From: Streptomyces sp. HUAS ZL42
Lineage (GTDB): Bacteria > Actinomycetota > Actinomycetes > Streptomycetales > Streptomycetaceae
Assembly (NCBI RefSeq): GCF_040782645.1
Contig: NZ_CP160403.1
Span: 5,553,001-5,617,000, forward strand
DNA length: 64,000 bases
Direction of reading: 5' to 3'
In this document: in pieces, positions 16,378 to 24,531 of the stretch
Layout: the number at the start of each line of letters is the position of its first letter
Numbering within the stretch: the first letter of the stretch is position 1
Made by a program: the position numbers and the translations under genes
Notes under the pieces: model-generated
Databases searched by the model: none
Told to the model about the DNA's origin: nothing
Seen by the model: only the letters and a program-made list of their open reading frames with translations

Positions 16378-16407
16378 AATGTACATGGCTATTATGTACA
16401 TGGCTAG
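16378..16407. promoter_or_regulatory. Tandem operator upstream of marR-dhaA
   Basis: A 15-bp unit (TWATGTACATGGCTA) is repeated head to tail at 16378-16392 and 16393-16407. Each contains the self-complementary ATGTACAT. It is AT-rich against its surroundings and begins 8 bp from the marR start. Confidence 0.65.
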
Positions 16408-16472
16408 TAAATGGGGACGGCCGACCGAAACCCAGTCGCCTGCCCCATACACCCACCGCTACGGTGCCGTGC

Positions 16473-16994
16473 ATGACGACAGCCGCCACTGACGCCGACG
16501 AACCCGAAGACTCCGGCGCCCACCCACGTTTCGCCGCGGCCCTGGACGAGCTGGGCCTCGGCGGCCTGCGCGGTCGCATCCGCCGTTTCCCGGACGCCAC
16601 CCGTACCGCCGCCGAGGCCGCCGCGGCCATCGGATGCGAGCTGAGCCAGATCTGCAAGTCGCTGATCTTCGCGGCGGACGGAGTGCCCGTGCTCGTGCTG
16701 ATGGACGGGGCGTCACGGGTCGACGTCGAGCTCGTGCGGAAGGAACTCGGCGCCGAGAAGGTGACGCGGGCCGAGGCCGGCGTCGTGCGGGAGACGACCG
16801 GGTACGCCATCGGCGGGGTGCCCCCCTTCGGGCACCGGACCAGCACCCGTGTCCTCGCCGATCGGTCGCTCCTCGAGCACGACCTCGTCTGGGCGGCCGC
16901 CGGGAACCCGCACGCCGTCTTCCCCATGGAGCCCAAGGCCCTCGTCGCCCACGCCGGCGGCACTCTCGTGGACGTGCGCGAGCGCCTCTCGTGA
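16473..16994 (+). CDS. YbaK/EbsC-type aminoacyl-tRNA deacylase
   Basis: The 173-residue protein matches the YbaK/ProX editing fold (SQICKSLIFAADGVPVLVLMDGASRVD; VTRAEAGVVRETTGYAIGGVPPFGH; LVWAAAGNPHAVFPM). Family members hydrolyse mischarged tRNAs such as Cys-tRNA(Pro) in trans. The conserved lysine in CKSL and the GGVPPFGH loop are present. ATG 16473 was preferred over ATG 16464, which would add only three residues. It overlaps the downstream EamA gene by 4 bp (GTGA). Confidence 0.85.
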   Translation: MTTAATDADEPEDSGAHPRFAAALDELGLGGLRGRIRRFPDATRTAAEAAAAIGCELSQICKSLIFAADGVPVLVLMDGASRVDVELVRKELGAEKVTRAEAGVVRETTGYAIGGVPPFGHRTSTRVLADRSLLEHDLVWAAAGNPHAVFPMEPKALVAHAGGTLVDVRERLS

Positions 16995-17836
16995 CCCCGC
17001 TGGTCACCGCGGCCGTCCTGCTCGCCGCGGTCACGCACGCCAGTTGGAACGCCATCGCCCACCGCATCACCGACAAGCTCGTCGGGTTCACGCTCATCGC
17101 CGGCGGCGGGACCCTGATCGGGCTCGCCCTGGTGCCCTTCGTGGCGTTCCCGGCGGCCGGGGCGTGGCCCTACCTCATCGCCTCCGCCGTCATCCACGTC
17201 GCCTACTACCTGCTGCTCATGCGGTCCTTCCGGCTCGGCGACTTCGGGCAGGCGTACCCGATCGCGCGCGGCACCGCGCCGCTCGTCGTCACCGTGCTCG
17301 CCGCCGTCTTCGCGCACGAGGTGCCCGACGGCTGGGCCGCCGCAGGCATCGCGCTGTCCTGCGCCGGGCTGACGGGCGTCGCCCTGTGGGGGCTGCGCGG
17401 GCACCGGCCCAACTGGACGGCGATCGGGGCCGCGTTGGCGACCGGGCTGACCATCGCCGCGTACACCGTCGTCGACGGGCTCGGGGTGCGCGCCTCCGGG
17501 TCCTCCCTCGGGTACATCGCCTGGCTGATGGCCGTAGAGGGTGTCGCGGTCCCCGCGTACGCCTTCTCCCGCTGGCGCGGCGAGACCGTCGCCAAGCTCC
17601 GTCCCTTCGCCGGACTCGGGCTGCTCGGCGCCGCGTTGTCCGTCGGTGCCTATGGGCTCGTGCTGTGGGCGCAGACCCGTGCGGAACTCGCGCCCATCGC
17701 CGCCCTGCGCGAGTCGTCGATCATCGTGGGGGCGGCCATCGGGGCCGTGTTCTTCAAGGAGCGGTTCGGGGCGCCGCGGATCGCCGCGGCAGGGCTGCTG
17801 GTGGTCGGGATCGGGCTGATGCTGCACGCCGGGTGA
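16991..17836 (+). CDS. EamA-family (DMT) membrane transporter
   Basis: The 281-residue protein is wholly hydrophobic with about ten membrane helices and two EamA repeats, the DMT metabolite-exporter layout. The family motif region GDFGQAYPIARGTAPLVVTVLAAVF and the second-repeat ELAPIAALRESSIIVGAAIGAVFFKERFG are clear. The substrate is unknown; an amino acid or related metabolite would fit. GTG at 16991 overlaps the ybaK stop, so the two are translationally coupled. Confidence 0.85.
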   Translation: MTPLVTAAVLLAAVTHASWNAIAHRITDKLVGFTLIAGGGTLIGLALVPFVAFPAAGAWPYLIASAVIHVAYYLLLMRSFRLGDFGQAYPIARGTAPLVVTVLAAVFAHEVPDGWAAAGIALSCAGLTGVALWGLRGHRPNWTAIGAALATGLTIAAYTVVDGLGVRASGSSLGYIAWLMAVEGVAVPAYAFSRWRGETVAKLRPFAGLGLLGAALSVGAYGLVLWAQTRAELAPIAALRESSIIVGAAIGAVFFKERFGAPRIAAAGLLVVGIGLMLHAG

Positions 17837-17837
17837 C

Positions 17838-19064
17838 CTACTGAGTCACGGTCACCTCCGTGCGCTCGTCCACCGGATGGCGTGGGAGCAGCAGGGGCGT
17901 GGCCAGAAGGAGCACACCGGCCAGCCCGATCGCCGTACGCGGGCCGGTGAGGCTCGCCAGCAGACCCCATGTCGCCGTCAGCGCCGCGATCGTCGCCTTG
18001 CTGCTGACCGACCACGCCGACAGGGTGCGGGCCACCCGGTCCGGCGGCGTCCGTTCGAGGCGGTAGGTGGCGAGCACCGGGCTGAACACACCCGCGGACA
18101 AGATCAGTACGAACTCCAGGCTCATGACGAGCAGCAGCCCGGACGTGCCGGGCCCGACGAACGCCAGCCCCACGCACCAGCACGCCCGCAGCGACCCGGC
18201 GACCAGCAGCACCCTGTGCCGGCCGAAGCGGGCCACGAGTCCGCGCGACAGCCGTGCGCCGATCAGCCCGCCCAGGCAGGGGACGGCGAACGCGAGGCCG
18301 TACTGCCAGGGCGCGAAGCCGAGCCGGCCGAGCATCAGCACGGCGAGGGGAGGTGAGGACGCCATGATCAGGCCGTTGACCAGCACGTTGTTGAAGAACA
18401 GCGGGCGCAGTGCGGGAGTTCGCAGGATGTGCCGCCAGCCTTCGAGCAGGTCTCCCGGTCTCAGGCGTGGCGTCTCCTGCACGGCGGGCGGCGGTTCGCT
18501 CCCGCCGATCGCGCGGATTCCCGCCGCCGACAGCAGGAAGCTGACCGCGTTCGCCAGCACGGTCGTCACCGGGCCGAACAGTCCTATGGCGGCACCGCCG
18601 AGCGGCGGTCCGAGCACGGTCGAGGTCCAGGTCGTGGACTCGAAGCGGGCGTTCGCGGTGAGCAGGTGCTCCGGCGGCACAAGCGCCTTCAGACAGGCGC
18701 CGCTCGCCGCGTTGAAGGTGATGTCCGCCGCGCCCACGACCACCGCGACGAGCAGGAGCTGGGTGAAGGTGAGGGCGTCGAGCGCGTACGCCGCGGGGAT
18801 GCTCAGCAGTGCCGCGCACCGGATCAGGTCCATCGTGACCATCACCGGCCGCTTGCGCCGGAACTCCACCCACGGCCCGAGCGGCACCGCCACCACCGCC
18901 GCGACCGCGAGGCCCGCGGACGCCAGCAGCGCCACCCCTGTCGACCCCGTGTGCAGCACGGTGATCGCGATCAGCGGGAACGCGTCGAACGCCAGCCACG
19001 TCCCCAACGTGCTGACCGCGAACGCCGCCCACAGCCACCCGAACTCCCGCCCCAGCGACCGCAC
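17838..19064 (-). CDS. MFS exporter (EntS/MFS_3-like)
   Basis: From GTG 19064 the protein is 408 residues with about twelve membrane helices. The N-terminal FGWLWAAFAVSTLGTWLAFDAFPLIAI, the loop WVEFRRKRPVMVTMDLIRC and the helix LLLVAVVVGAADITFNAASGACLKALVPPEHLLTANAR are typical of MFS_3 exporters of siderophores and macrolides. The substrate is unknown. The frame is open far upstream, so the start is uncertain; 19064 was chosen because hydrophobic homology begins there and the length matches the family. It converges with the EamA gene (1 bp apart). Confidence 0.8.
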   Translation of the reverse strand: MRSLGREFGWLWAAFAVSTLGTWLAFDAFPLIAITVLHTGSTGVALLASAGLAVAAVVAVPLGPWVEFRRKRPVMVTMDLIRCAALLSIPAAYALDALTFTQLLLVAVVVGAADITFNAASGACLKALVPPEHLLTANARFESTTWTSTVLGPPLGGAAIGLFGPVTTVLANAVSFLLSAAGIRAIGGSEPPPAVQETPRLRPGDLLEGWRHILRTPALRPLFFNNVLVNGLIMASSPPLAVLMLGRLGFAPWQYGLAFAVPCLGGLIGARLSRGLVARFGRHRVLLVAGSLRACWCVGLAFVGPGTSGLLLVMSLEFVLILSAGVFSPVLATYRLERTPPDRVARTLSAWSVSSKATIAALTATWGLLASLTGPRTAIGLAGVLLLATPLLLPRHPVDERTEVTVTQ

Positions 19065-19226
19065 CCGCCACCCCCGTGCCCCTGTCTCGTGCCATGCCTC
19101 GTGTGTGGCTCCAGCATGGCGGACACCACTGACAACGGCCGGTTCAGCCAGTTCGGCCCCTCGCAGTGGGTGCATCCCGTCGCCGTTAGGAGCACTCTGG
19201 AAGCAGGTGTTCCGGAGGTGATCGTC

Positions 19227-19502
19227 ATGATGCACACCGCAGTGGGATGGCATGTCGAGCTGGAGTTCCTGGAGGACGACGAGCACACGCGCGCGGTCGC
19301 GCTGGTGCGCTTGCCCGACGGTACGGAGGTGCGGGCGCACGGGCACGCCACGCGGCACCACACCGACGCGAATCAGCCGAGGGTGGGTGAGGAGATCGCA
19401 GGGGCGCGCGCGCTCAACGAACTCGCGATGCAGCTGCTGACCAAGGCGCACGGGGAGATCGACTCGGCGTCCGGGCGGACGTCGCACCCGATCAACGTCT
19501 GA
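19227..19502 (+). CDS. DUF1876 small protein
   Basis: The 91-residue soluble protein matches the actinobacterial DUF1876 family (dsRNA-binding-like fold): GWHVELEFLEDDEHTRAVALVRLPDGTEVRAHGHATRH and GEEIAGARALNELAMQLLTKAHGEI. The function is unknown. GGAGG at 19214-19218 lies 8 nt before ATG 19227, which fixes the start among GTG/ATG/ATG choices. It is divergent from the MFS gene and convergent with the serine hydrolase. Confidence 0.8.
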   Translation: MMHTAVGWHVELEFLEDDEHTRAVALVRLPDGTEVRAHGHATRHHTDANQPRVGEEIAGARALNELAMQLLTKAHGEIDSASGRTSHPINV

Positions 19503-19503
19503 G

Positions 19504-20661
19504 TCATGCGAGCGCGGTGCGTACCGCCCGTACCAGTGCCTGCGCCCTCGGGTCCGCCGTCACGCTCTTGCGGAAGCCGTTCGTCACATAGCCGAACGCG
19601 ATGCCGGAGCCGGGATCGGCGAAGCCGAGGGCGCCGCCGCGTCCGGGATGACCGAAGGAACCCGGCGCGAGGAGGGGCGACGCGCCGCCGTCCAGCATGT
19701 ATCCGAGGCCGAAGCGGGTGTTCACCACGAGCACCCGGTCCGGACCCGACGACTGTTCGACGCGTGCCAGTTCCGTGGTCTGCGGGGTGAACAGCCGTAC
19801 GCCGCCGTCCACTTCACCGATGAGCGACGCGTAGAAGCGGGCCAGGCCGTCCGCCGTGGCGATGCCGTTCGACGCGGGCAGGGCGGCCGCACGGTAGGCG
19901 GGGTCGTTCTCGTCCGGCAGGGGAGTGAGCGCGGCGAAGGCGCGGCGGGTGAGGGAGGCGGGGTCGGCGTAGGCCTCGGAGACGGCCCGCTTGGGGCGCG
20001 TCCTCAGCCCCGTGGTCTGCGGCGCCTCGATCTGCGCCACGCGGCCCACGCGCGCGTGCTCGGTCCGCGGCAGCCCGAGCCAGAGGTCCGCGCCCACCGG
20101 TCCGGCGATCTCGTCGGCGATCCACTCGCCGATCGGCCGCCCGGTGACCCGCCGCACCAGCTCGCCCGTCAGCCAGCTGTACGTCTGCGCGTGATACCCG
20201 TGGTCCGTCCCCGGCTCCCAGACCGGCGCCTGCGCCGCGACCGCGTCCGCGCCGAGCGCCGGGTCGGCGGCCTGTGCGGGAGTCAGCGGACGGTCGAGGA
20301 CGGGCACGCCCGCGCGGTGCGCGAGGAGATGCCGTACGAGGGTCCGCTCCTTGCCCGCCGCCTTGTACTCCGGCCAGTACGCGCCCACCGGGTCGTCCAG
20401 GTCCAGTTCGCCGCGCTGGTGCAGCAGCAGGAGTACGGCGGCGGCGACGCCCTTGGTCGCCGAGCGCACGATCTGTGCGGTGCCCTGCTCCCAGGGGTCC
20501 GTGCCGTCGACGTCCTTGGTGCCGCCCCACAGATCGACGACCTTGTGACCGTCCCGGTAGACGGTGACCGCCGCACCCCGGTCCCCGAGCACCTCGAAGT
20601 TGCGCAGGAACGCTTCCCTGACCGGCCCGAAGCCCTCGGCCACTGTGCCGTTCACGTCCAC
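19504..20661 (-). CDS. Serine hydrolase of the class C beta-lactamase / EstB family
   Basis: The 385-residue protein has the serine beta-lactamase-like fold: nucleophile motif SATK (S-x-x-K) in QIVRSATKG, the tyrosine motif in GYHAQTYSWLTGELV and the HPG motif in SFGHPGRGG near the C-terminus. No signal peptide is seen, so a cytoplasmic esterase is more likely than a beta-lactamase or a secreted DD-peptidase. GTG at 20661 follows GGAGGG at 9-10 nt. The stop codon is 1 bp from the DUF1876 stop. Confidence 0.82.
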   Translation of the reverse strand: MDVNGTVAEGFGPVREAFLRNFEVLGDRGAAVTVYRDGHKVVDLWGGTKDVDGTDPWEQGTAQIVRSATKGVAAAVLLLLHQRGELDLDDPVGAYWPEYKAAGKERTLVRHLLAHRAGVPVLDRPLTPAQAADPALGADAVAAQAPVWEPGTDHGYHAQTYSWLTGELVRRVTGRPIGEWIADEIAGPVGADLWLGLPRTEHARVGRVAQIEAPQTTGLRTRPKRAVSEAYADPASLTRRAFAALTPLPDENDPAYRAAALPASNGIATADGLARFYASLIGEVDGGVRLFTPQTTELARVEQSSGPDRVLVVNTRFGLGYMLDGGASPLLAPGSFGHPGRGGALGFADPGSGIAFGYVTNGFRKSVTADPRAQALVRAVRTALA

Positions 20662-20735
20662 GCCCGCACTTCCCTCCGGCTCGCCTGAGACTGTGGGGGC
20701 AACAGCCACGAAGAGCCTGCGATTCCCCGGTTTCG

Positions 20736-21197
20736 CTAGCCGAGCAGGATCGTTACGTCGATGTTGCCGCGCGTGGCGTTCGAGTACGGGCAGACCTCGT
20801 GGGCCGCGTCCACCAGCTTCTCCGCGACGTCCTGGTCGAGGACGGGGAGCGAGACGCTCAGGGCGACCGCGAGGCCGTAGCCGCGCTGTCTGTTGGGGCC
20901 GATGCCGACCTTCGCGGCGACCGTGGACCCCGTCAGGTCGAAGCCGGCCCGTCTGCCCACCAGGACCAGCGCGTTGTGGAAGCACGAGCTGTAGCCGGCC
21001 GCGAAGAGCTGCTCCGGGTTGGTGCCGTTGCCGTCGCCGCCCAGCTGCGGCGGCATGGCGACCTTCAGCTCGAGCCGGCCGTCCTGACTGGTGACGTATC
21101 CGTCCCGGCCGCCGTGCGCGGTGGCCTCGGCGACGTACATGATCTTCATCGGACGGGTGTCGACCGCGGTGTCGTCAGTCGCGGTGTCGTCGGTCAT
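20736..21197 (-). CDS. ohr: Organic hydroperoxide resistance protein (Ohr)
   Basis: The 153-residue OsmC/Ohr-family peroxidase reduces organic hydroperoxides with two cysteines, Cys72 in SSCFHNAL and Cys136 in HEVCPYSNATRGN, both present. The family N-terminus KIMYVAEATAHGGRDG is clear; the first 16 residues are a Thr/Asp-rich extension. ATG 21197 is preceded by GGAGG. It lies downstream of ohrR on the same strand with a 106-bp gap holding dyads. Confidence 0.93.
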   Translation of the reverse strand: MTDDTATDDTAVDTRPMKIMYVAEATAHGGRDGYVTSQDGRLELKVAMPPQLGGDGNGTNPEQLFAAGYSSCFHNALVLVGRRAGFDLTGSTVAAKVGIGPNRQRGYGLAVALSVSLPVLDQDVAEKLVDAAHEVCPYSNATRGNIDVTILLG

Positions 21198-21262
21198 GGT
21201 CGGCCTCCCCCGGAAAAGGTGCGCACAAAAGCATCGTGCACAAGGTACTGGCTGGTAGGTCA

Positions 21263-21297
21263 GTTGCTGTTACCAGGGGGTAGCAACCGGGGGTAAC
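21263..21297. promoter_or_regulatory. Interleaved dyads between ohr and ohrR
   Basis: GTTGC (21263-21267) and GTTACC (21269-21274) are followed by GCAAC (21283-21287) and GGTAAC (21292-21297), giving two overlapping inverted repeats. The position upstream of ohr makes it an OhrR operator candidate; the sequence is not the TACAATT type known from Xanthomonas. Confidence 0.4.
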
Positions 21298-21303
21298 CCG
21301 AGA

Positions 21304-21771
21304 TCAGCGGGCGCGGTCCGCAGCCGCCGCCGCTCGCTGGGTCAGCTCCCACAGCTCCGCACGCAACCGCGCCACCTCCGCCGCGCCGATCCCCGCGGCC
21401 GTGAGCAGCGCGCCGGGCACGCGCGTGGCCCGCTCCTTGAGTTCCTCCCCGCGCCCGGTGACCGCGACGAGCACCGAGCGCTCGTCGCGCGCCGAGCGCT
21501 CCCGGCGCACGAGCCCTGCCGACTCCAGCCGTTTCAGCAGCGGGGACACCGTGCCGTAGTCGAGCCGCAGGGCCGCCGCCAGCTCCTTGACCGTGGTCTC
21601 GCCGCGCTCCCAGAGGACCAGCAGCACGAGGTACTGCGGGTAGGTGAGACCGAGCTCGTCGAGGAGCGGACGGTACGCGGCCGTCACCGCGCGCTGGGCG
21701 GCGTACAGCGCGAAGCACAGCTGGTCGTCGAGCAGCAGCGAGCCCTCGCCGGTCGTGTCCTCGTTCGTCAC
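21304..21771 (-). CDS. ohrR: Peroxide-sensing MarR regulator (OhrR)
   Basis: The 155-residue MarR-family protein has the OhrR reactive cysteine, Cys19 in LDDQLCFALYAAQR, and the tyrosines of the sensing pocket (AAYRPLLDELGLTYPQYLVL). It should repress ohr until oxidised by an organic peroxide. GTG 21771 overlaps the stop of the upstream cbiO gene by 4 bp (GTGA), so it is read as the last gene of the nickel/cobalt transporter operon as well as being paired with ohr. Confidence 0.92.
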   Translation of the reverse strand: MTNEDTTGEGSLLLDDQLCFALYAAQRAVTAAYRPLLDELGLTYPQYLVLLVLWERGETTVKELAAALRLDYGTVSPLLKRLESAGLVRRERSARDERSVLVAVTGRGEELKERATRVPGALLTAAGIGAAEVARLRAELWELTQRAAAAADRAR

Positions 21772-22526
21772 GCGCCCATTGTCACGGAACGCGGATCGAA
21801 GCCGAACGGCAACTCCAGCCGGTGTGCGCGCATCAGCTCGTCGTCCGCCAGCAGATCGGCCGTCGTCCCGTCCGCCGCGATCACTCCGTCGCTGAGGATC
21901 AGGGAGCGCGGGCACAGCTCGAGGGCGTACGGGAGGTCATGGGTGACCATCAGCACGGTCACGTCCAAAGAGCGCAGGATGTCGGCGAGTTCGCGGCGCG
22001 AGGCCGGGTCGAGATTGGACGACGGTTCGTCCAGGACGAGGATCTCCGGCTCCATCGCGAGGACCGTCGCGACGGCCACCCGGCGGCGCTGGCCGAAGGA
22101 GAGGTGGTGCGGCGGGCGGTCCTTGAAGTCCGCCATGCCTACCTGACCCAGGGCACGGTCCACACGCTTCTCCAGCTCCGCGCCCTTCAGCCCGGCCGCC
22201 GCCGGTCCGAAGGCCACGTCCTCCCGGACCGTCGGCATGAACAGCTGGTCGTCCGGGTCCTGGAAGACGATGCCGACCCTGCGCCGGATCTCGGCCATGT
22301 GCTGCCTGCCCACGGGCAGCCCGGCGACCGTCACCGTGCCCGCGCCGCCGCTCAGGATGCCGTTGAGGTGCAGCACGAGCGTCGTCTTGCCGGCGCCGTT
22401 CGGCCCGAGCAGCGCGACCCGTTCGCCGCGCGCGATCGACAAGTCCACGCCGAACAGCGCCTGGTGGCCGTCGGGGTACGCGAAGGCCAGACCGGCCACG
22501 TCCAGTGAAGGTGTCACATCAGTCAC
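21768..22526 (-). CDS. cbiO: ECF transporter ATPase for nickel/cobalt (CbiO/NikO)
   Basis: The 252-residue ABC ATPase has Walker A GPNGAGKTT (41-49), a Q-loop (VFQDPDDQLF), signature HHLSFGQ, Walker B ILVLDEPSS and the H-loop histidine. It energises metal uptake with CbiQ and CbiM. GTG 22526 gives a GTGA overlap with cbiQ; an ATG at 22535 is possible. Third gene of the cbiMN-cbiQ-cbiO operon. Confidence 0.9.
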   Translation of the reverse strand: MTDVTPSLDVAGLAFAYPDGHQALFGVDLSIARGERVALLGPNGAGKTTLVLHLNGILSGGAGTVTVAGLPVGRQHMAEIRRRVGIVFQDPDDQLFMPTVREDVAFGPAAAGLKGAELEKRVDRALGQVGMADFKDRPPHHLSFGQRRRVAVATVLAMEPEILVLDEPSSNLDPASRRELADILRSLDVTVLMVTHDLPYALELCPRSLILSDGVIAADGTTADLLADDELMRAHRLELPFGFDPRSVTMGA

Positions 22527-23284
22527 AGGGCCCATCCCAGCAGGCAGACGACGAGGGCGGCGAAGGGGAGTGCGAGGGCGTACGACCACTGCGCCCGGGA
22601 CGCGGTCACCTCGTCGATGACCGGCATCGAACCGGCGTAACCCCGGCTGACCATGGCCAGGTGCACCCGCTCGCCCCGCTCGTAGGAGCGGATGAACAGC
22701 GCGCCCGCGGACTTCGCGAGCACGCCCCAGTGGCGCACGCCGCGCGCCTCGAAGCCGCGCGACTCCCGCGCGATCCGCATGCGCCGCATCTCGTCGGTGA
22801 TGACGTCGCCGTAACGGATCATGAAGGACGCGATCTGCACGAGCAGCGGTGGGAGCTTCAGCCGCTGCAGCCCCAGCAGCAGTTCGCGCAGCTCCGTGGT
22901 GGCGGCGAGGAGCACCGACGCGGCCACGCCCAGCGTGCCCTTGGCGAGCACGTTCCAGGCGCCCCACAGGCCGTTCACGCTCAGGGAGAGCCCCAGCACC
23001 TCGACCCGCTCGCCCTCCGCCACGAACGGCATGAGCACGGCGAAGGCGACGAACGGCACCTCGATCAGCAGCCGGCGCAGCAGAAACCCGGCCGGCACCC
23101 GCGCGACGTACGCGACGACGCCCAGCAGCACGGCGTACAGGCCGAACGCCCACATCGCCTCCCTCGGCGTCGACACCACGACCACCACGAAGGCGAACGC
23201 GGCGGCGAGCTTGGTGTGCGGCGGCAGGCCGTGCACGGGGGAGTGCCCGTGCCGGTAGAGCTTGTGGGCGTGTCCGGCGCCCAT
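22523..23284 (-). CDS. cbiQ: ECF transporter transmembrane subunit (CbiQ/NikQ)
   Basis: The 253-residue EcfT-type membrane protein has four to five helices (LAAAFAFVVVVVSTP; AFGLYAVLLGVVAYVAR) and the coupling motifs RIARESRGFEARG and SYERGERVHLAMVSRGYAG (A-R-G/S-R-G) that contact the ATPase. It begins 1 bp after cbiM and overlaps cbiO. Confidence 0.9.
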   Translation of the reverse strand: MGAGHAHKLYRHGHSPVHGLPPHTKLAAAFAFVVVVVSTPREAMWAFGLYAVLLGVVAYVARVPAGFLLRRLLIEVPFVAFAVLMPFVAEGERVEVLGLSLSVNGLWGAWNVLAKGTLGVAASVLLAATTELRELLLGLQRLKLPPLLVQIASFMIRYGDVITDEMRRMRIARESRGFEARGVRHWGVLAKSAGALFIRSYERGERVHLAMVSRGYAGSMPVIDEVTASRAQWSYALALPFAALVVCLLGWAL

Positions 23285-23285
23285 G

Positions 23286-24365
23286 TCAGACCCCGGTGCT
23301 CACGGGAGAGGCGTCGTCCGTACGACGCCTGCGCACCGCCCAGAACACCGCGCTGCCCGCGACGACGGTGACGCCGACGCCGATCACGCCCGCGAGACCG
23401 CCGGAGATGCGGGCGTCGTCGACGTCCTTGACGCCGTAGTCGGCGAGCGGGGAGTCGGCGGCGGCGTGCTCCTCGGTCTTCTGGTCGATGCCCTGGTCGG
23501 CCGCGACCTTCTCCAGGCCGTCCGGGTTCGCGGAGGCGTAGAAGCTCACGAACCCGGCGAGCACCAGCGAGGTGACCAGGCCGACCGCCCACACCTTGCG
23601 GTGGGACCGGGCGGCCACGGGGGTGGGCGCGGCGTCCGGCACATCGACGAGTTCGCCGTTCACCCGCAGCTTGAGCTTCTGCGAAAGGCCGCGCGCCCCG
23701 TACACGAGGTCCGGCCGTACGGCGATGACGGCGCCGACGGTCAGCGCGGTGATCGCGGCCTCGCCGATGCCGATCAGCACATGCACGCCGATCATCGCGG
23801 TGGCGACCTTGCCGACCGCCACATCCGTGGTGCCGCCGACCGCGTACAGCAGCGTGAAGGCGACGGCCGCGGCCGGGACGGAGACGAGCGCGGCGGCGAA
23901 GGAGGCGGCGGTGACGGACCGGCGGGTCCGCGGCAGCAGCTTCACCAGGCCTCGGAACACGGCGTACGACACGACCGTCGTGACGATCGCCATGTCGGTG
24001 ATGTTCACGCCGAGCGCGGTCAGGCCCCCGTCGGCGAAGAGGATGCCCTGCATGAGCAGGACCACGGACACGCACAGGATTCCCGTGTAGGGGCCGACGA
24101 GTATCGCGGCCAGCGCGCCGCCGAGGAGATGCCCGCTGGTGCCCGCGGCTACGGGGAAGTTGAGCATCTGCACGGCGAAGATGAACGCCGCGACCAGTCC
24201 GGCCAGCGGCGCGGTGCGTTCTCCCCCACTCTCGGCTGCGCTCGAGCGGGAGGTGCCCCCCTGTTCACGCCGCGCGCCGCGCAGGCTCAGGGCGACGGCG
24301 GCTGCGGCGACGACTCCGGTCGCGGCGGAGGCGGGTGCGTCGATGAATCCGTCAGGTACGTGCAC
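23286..24365 (-). CDS. cbiM: Nickel/cobalt substrate-binding membrane protein, CbiM-CbiN fusion
   Basis: The 359-residue protein begins (M/V)HVPDGFIDAP, the metal-coordinating N-terminus of CbiM/NikM with the essential His2, followed by the CbiM core (PLAGLVAAFIFAVQMLNFPVAAGTSGHLLGGALAA). The last 110 residues, with KVWAVGLVTSLVLAGFVSFYASANPDGLE and a final helix, form a fused CbiN/NikN-type domain. Between GARRE and ERTAPL about 14 residues (QGGTSRSSAAESGG) are encoded by a dispersed repeat inserted in frame. GTG 24365 was chosen because the metal ligand must be residue 2. A Nur-type box at 24386-24402 favours nickel as the substrate. Confidence 0.88.
   Translation of the reverse strand: MHVPDGFIDAPASAATGVVAAAAVALSLRGARREQGGTSRSSAAESGGERTAPLAGLVAAFIFAVQMLNFPVAAGTSGHLLGGALAAILVGPYTGILCVSVVLLMQGILFADGGLTALGVNITDMAIVTTVVSYAVFRGLVKLLPRTRRSVTAASFAAALVSVPAAAVAFTLLYAVGGTTDVAVGKVATAMIGVHVLIGIGEAAITALTVGAVIAVRPDLVYGARGLSQKLKLRVNGELVDVPDAAPTPVAARSHRKVWAVGLVTSLVLAGFVSFYASANPDGLEKVAADQGIDQKTEEHAAADSPLADYGVKDVDDARISGGLAGVIGVGVTVVAGSAVFWAVRRRRTDDASPVSTGV
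24221..24260. repeat. CTCGAG-centred short repeat inside cbiM, copy 4
   Basis: CTCCCCCACTCTCGGCTGCG followed by CTCGAGCGGGAGGTGCCCCC, matching the cluster at 14782-14958. It lies in the CbiM coding sequence and keeps the frame open. Confidence 0.8.
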
Positions 24366-24385
24366 CGTTCGATGATAGTGGCTTA

Positions 24386-24402
24386 ATGCGAATAGGTTGC
24401 AA
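24386..24402. promoter_or_regulatory. Nur (nickel uptake regulator) box candidate
   Basis: ATGCGA-ATAGG-TTGCAA fits the published Streptomyces Nur consensus tTGCaa-N5-ttGCAA (recalled from the literature) at ten of twelve arm positions. It starts 21 bp before the cbiM start, in the divergent gap with the ssg gene, so nickel-Nur repression of the transporter is likely. Confidence 0.65.
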
Positions 24403-24531
24403 GAGCGAGGAGCTTGTCCGTCGTGCAGGGTCGCCCGCTCGAGAGAGGTGCATTCCGGAAAATATGCGACATTGGATGGAAAGCGGATGCCACAGCCTTC
24501 GCACAGGTCGCCCAGAGTAAGGGGCCGGCGC

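Noticed and set aside
24366..24531. Cobalamin riboswitch ahead of cbiM
   Set aside because: The gap is short and lacks the B12-box; a Nur-type operator explains control better.
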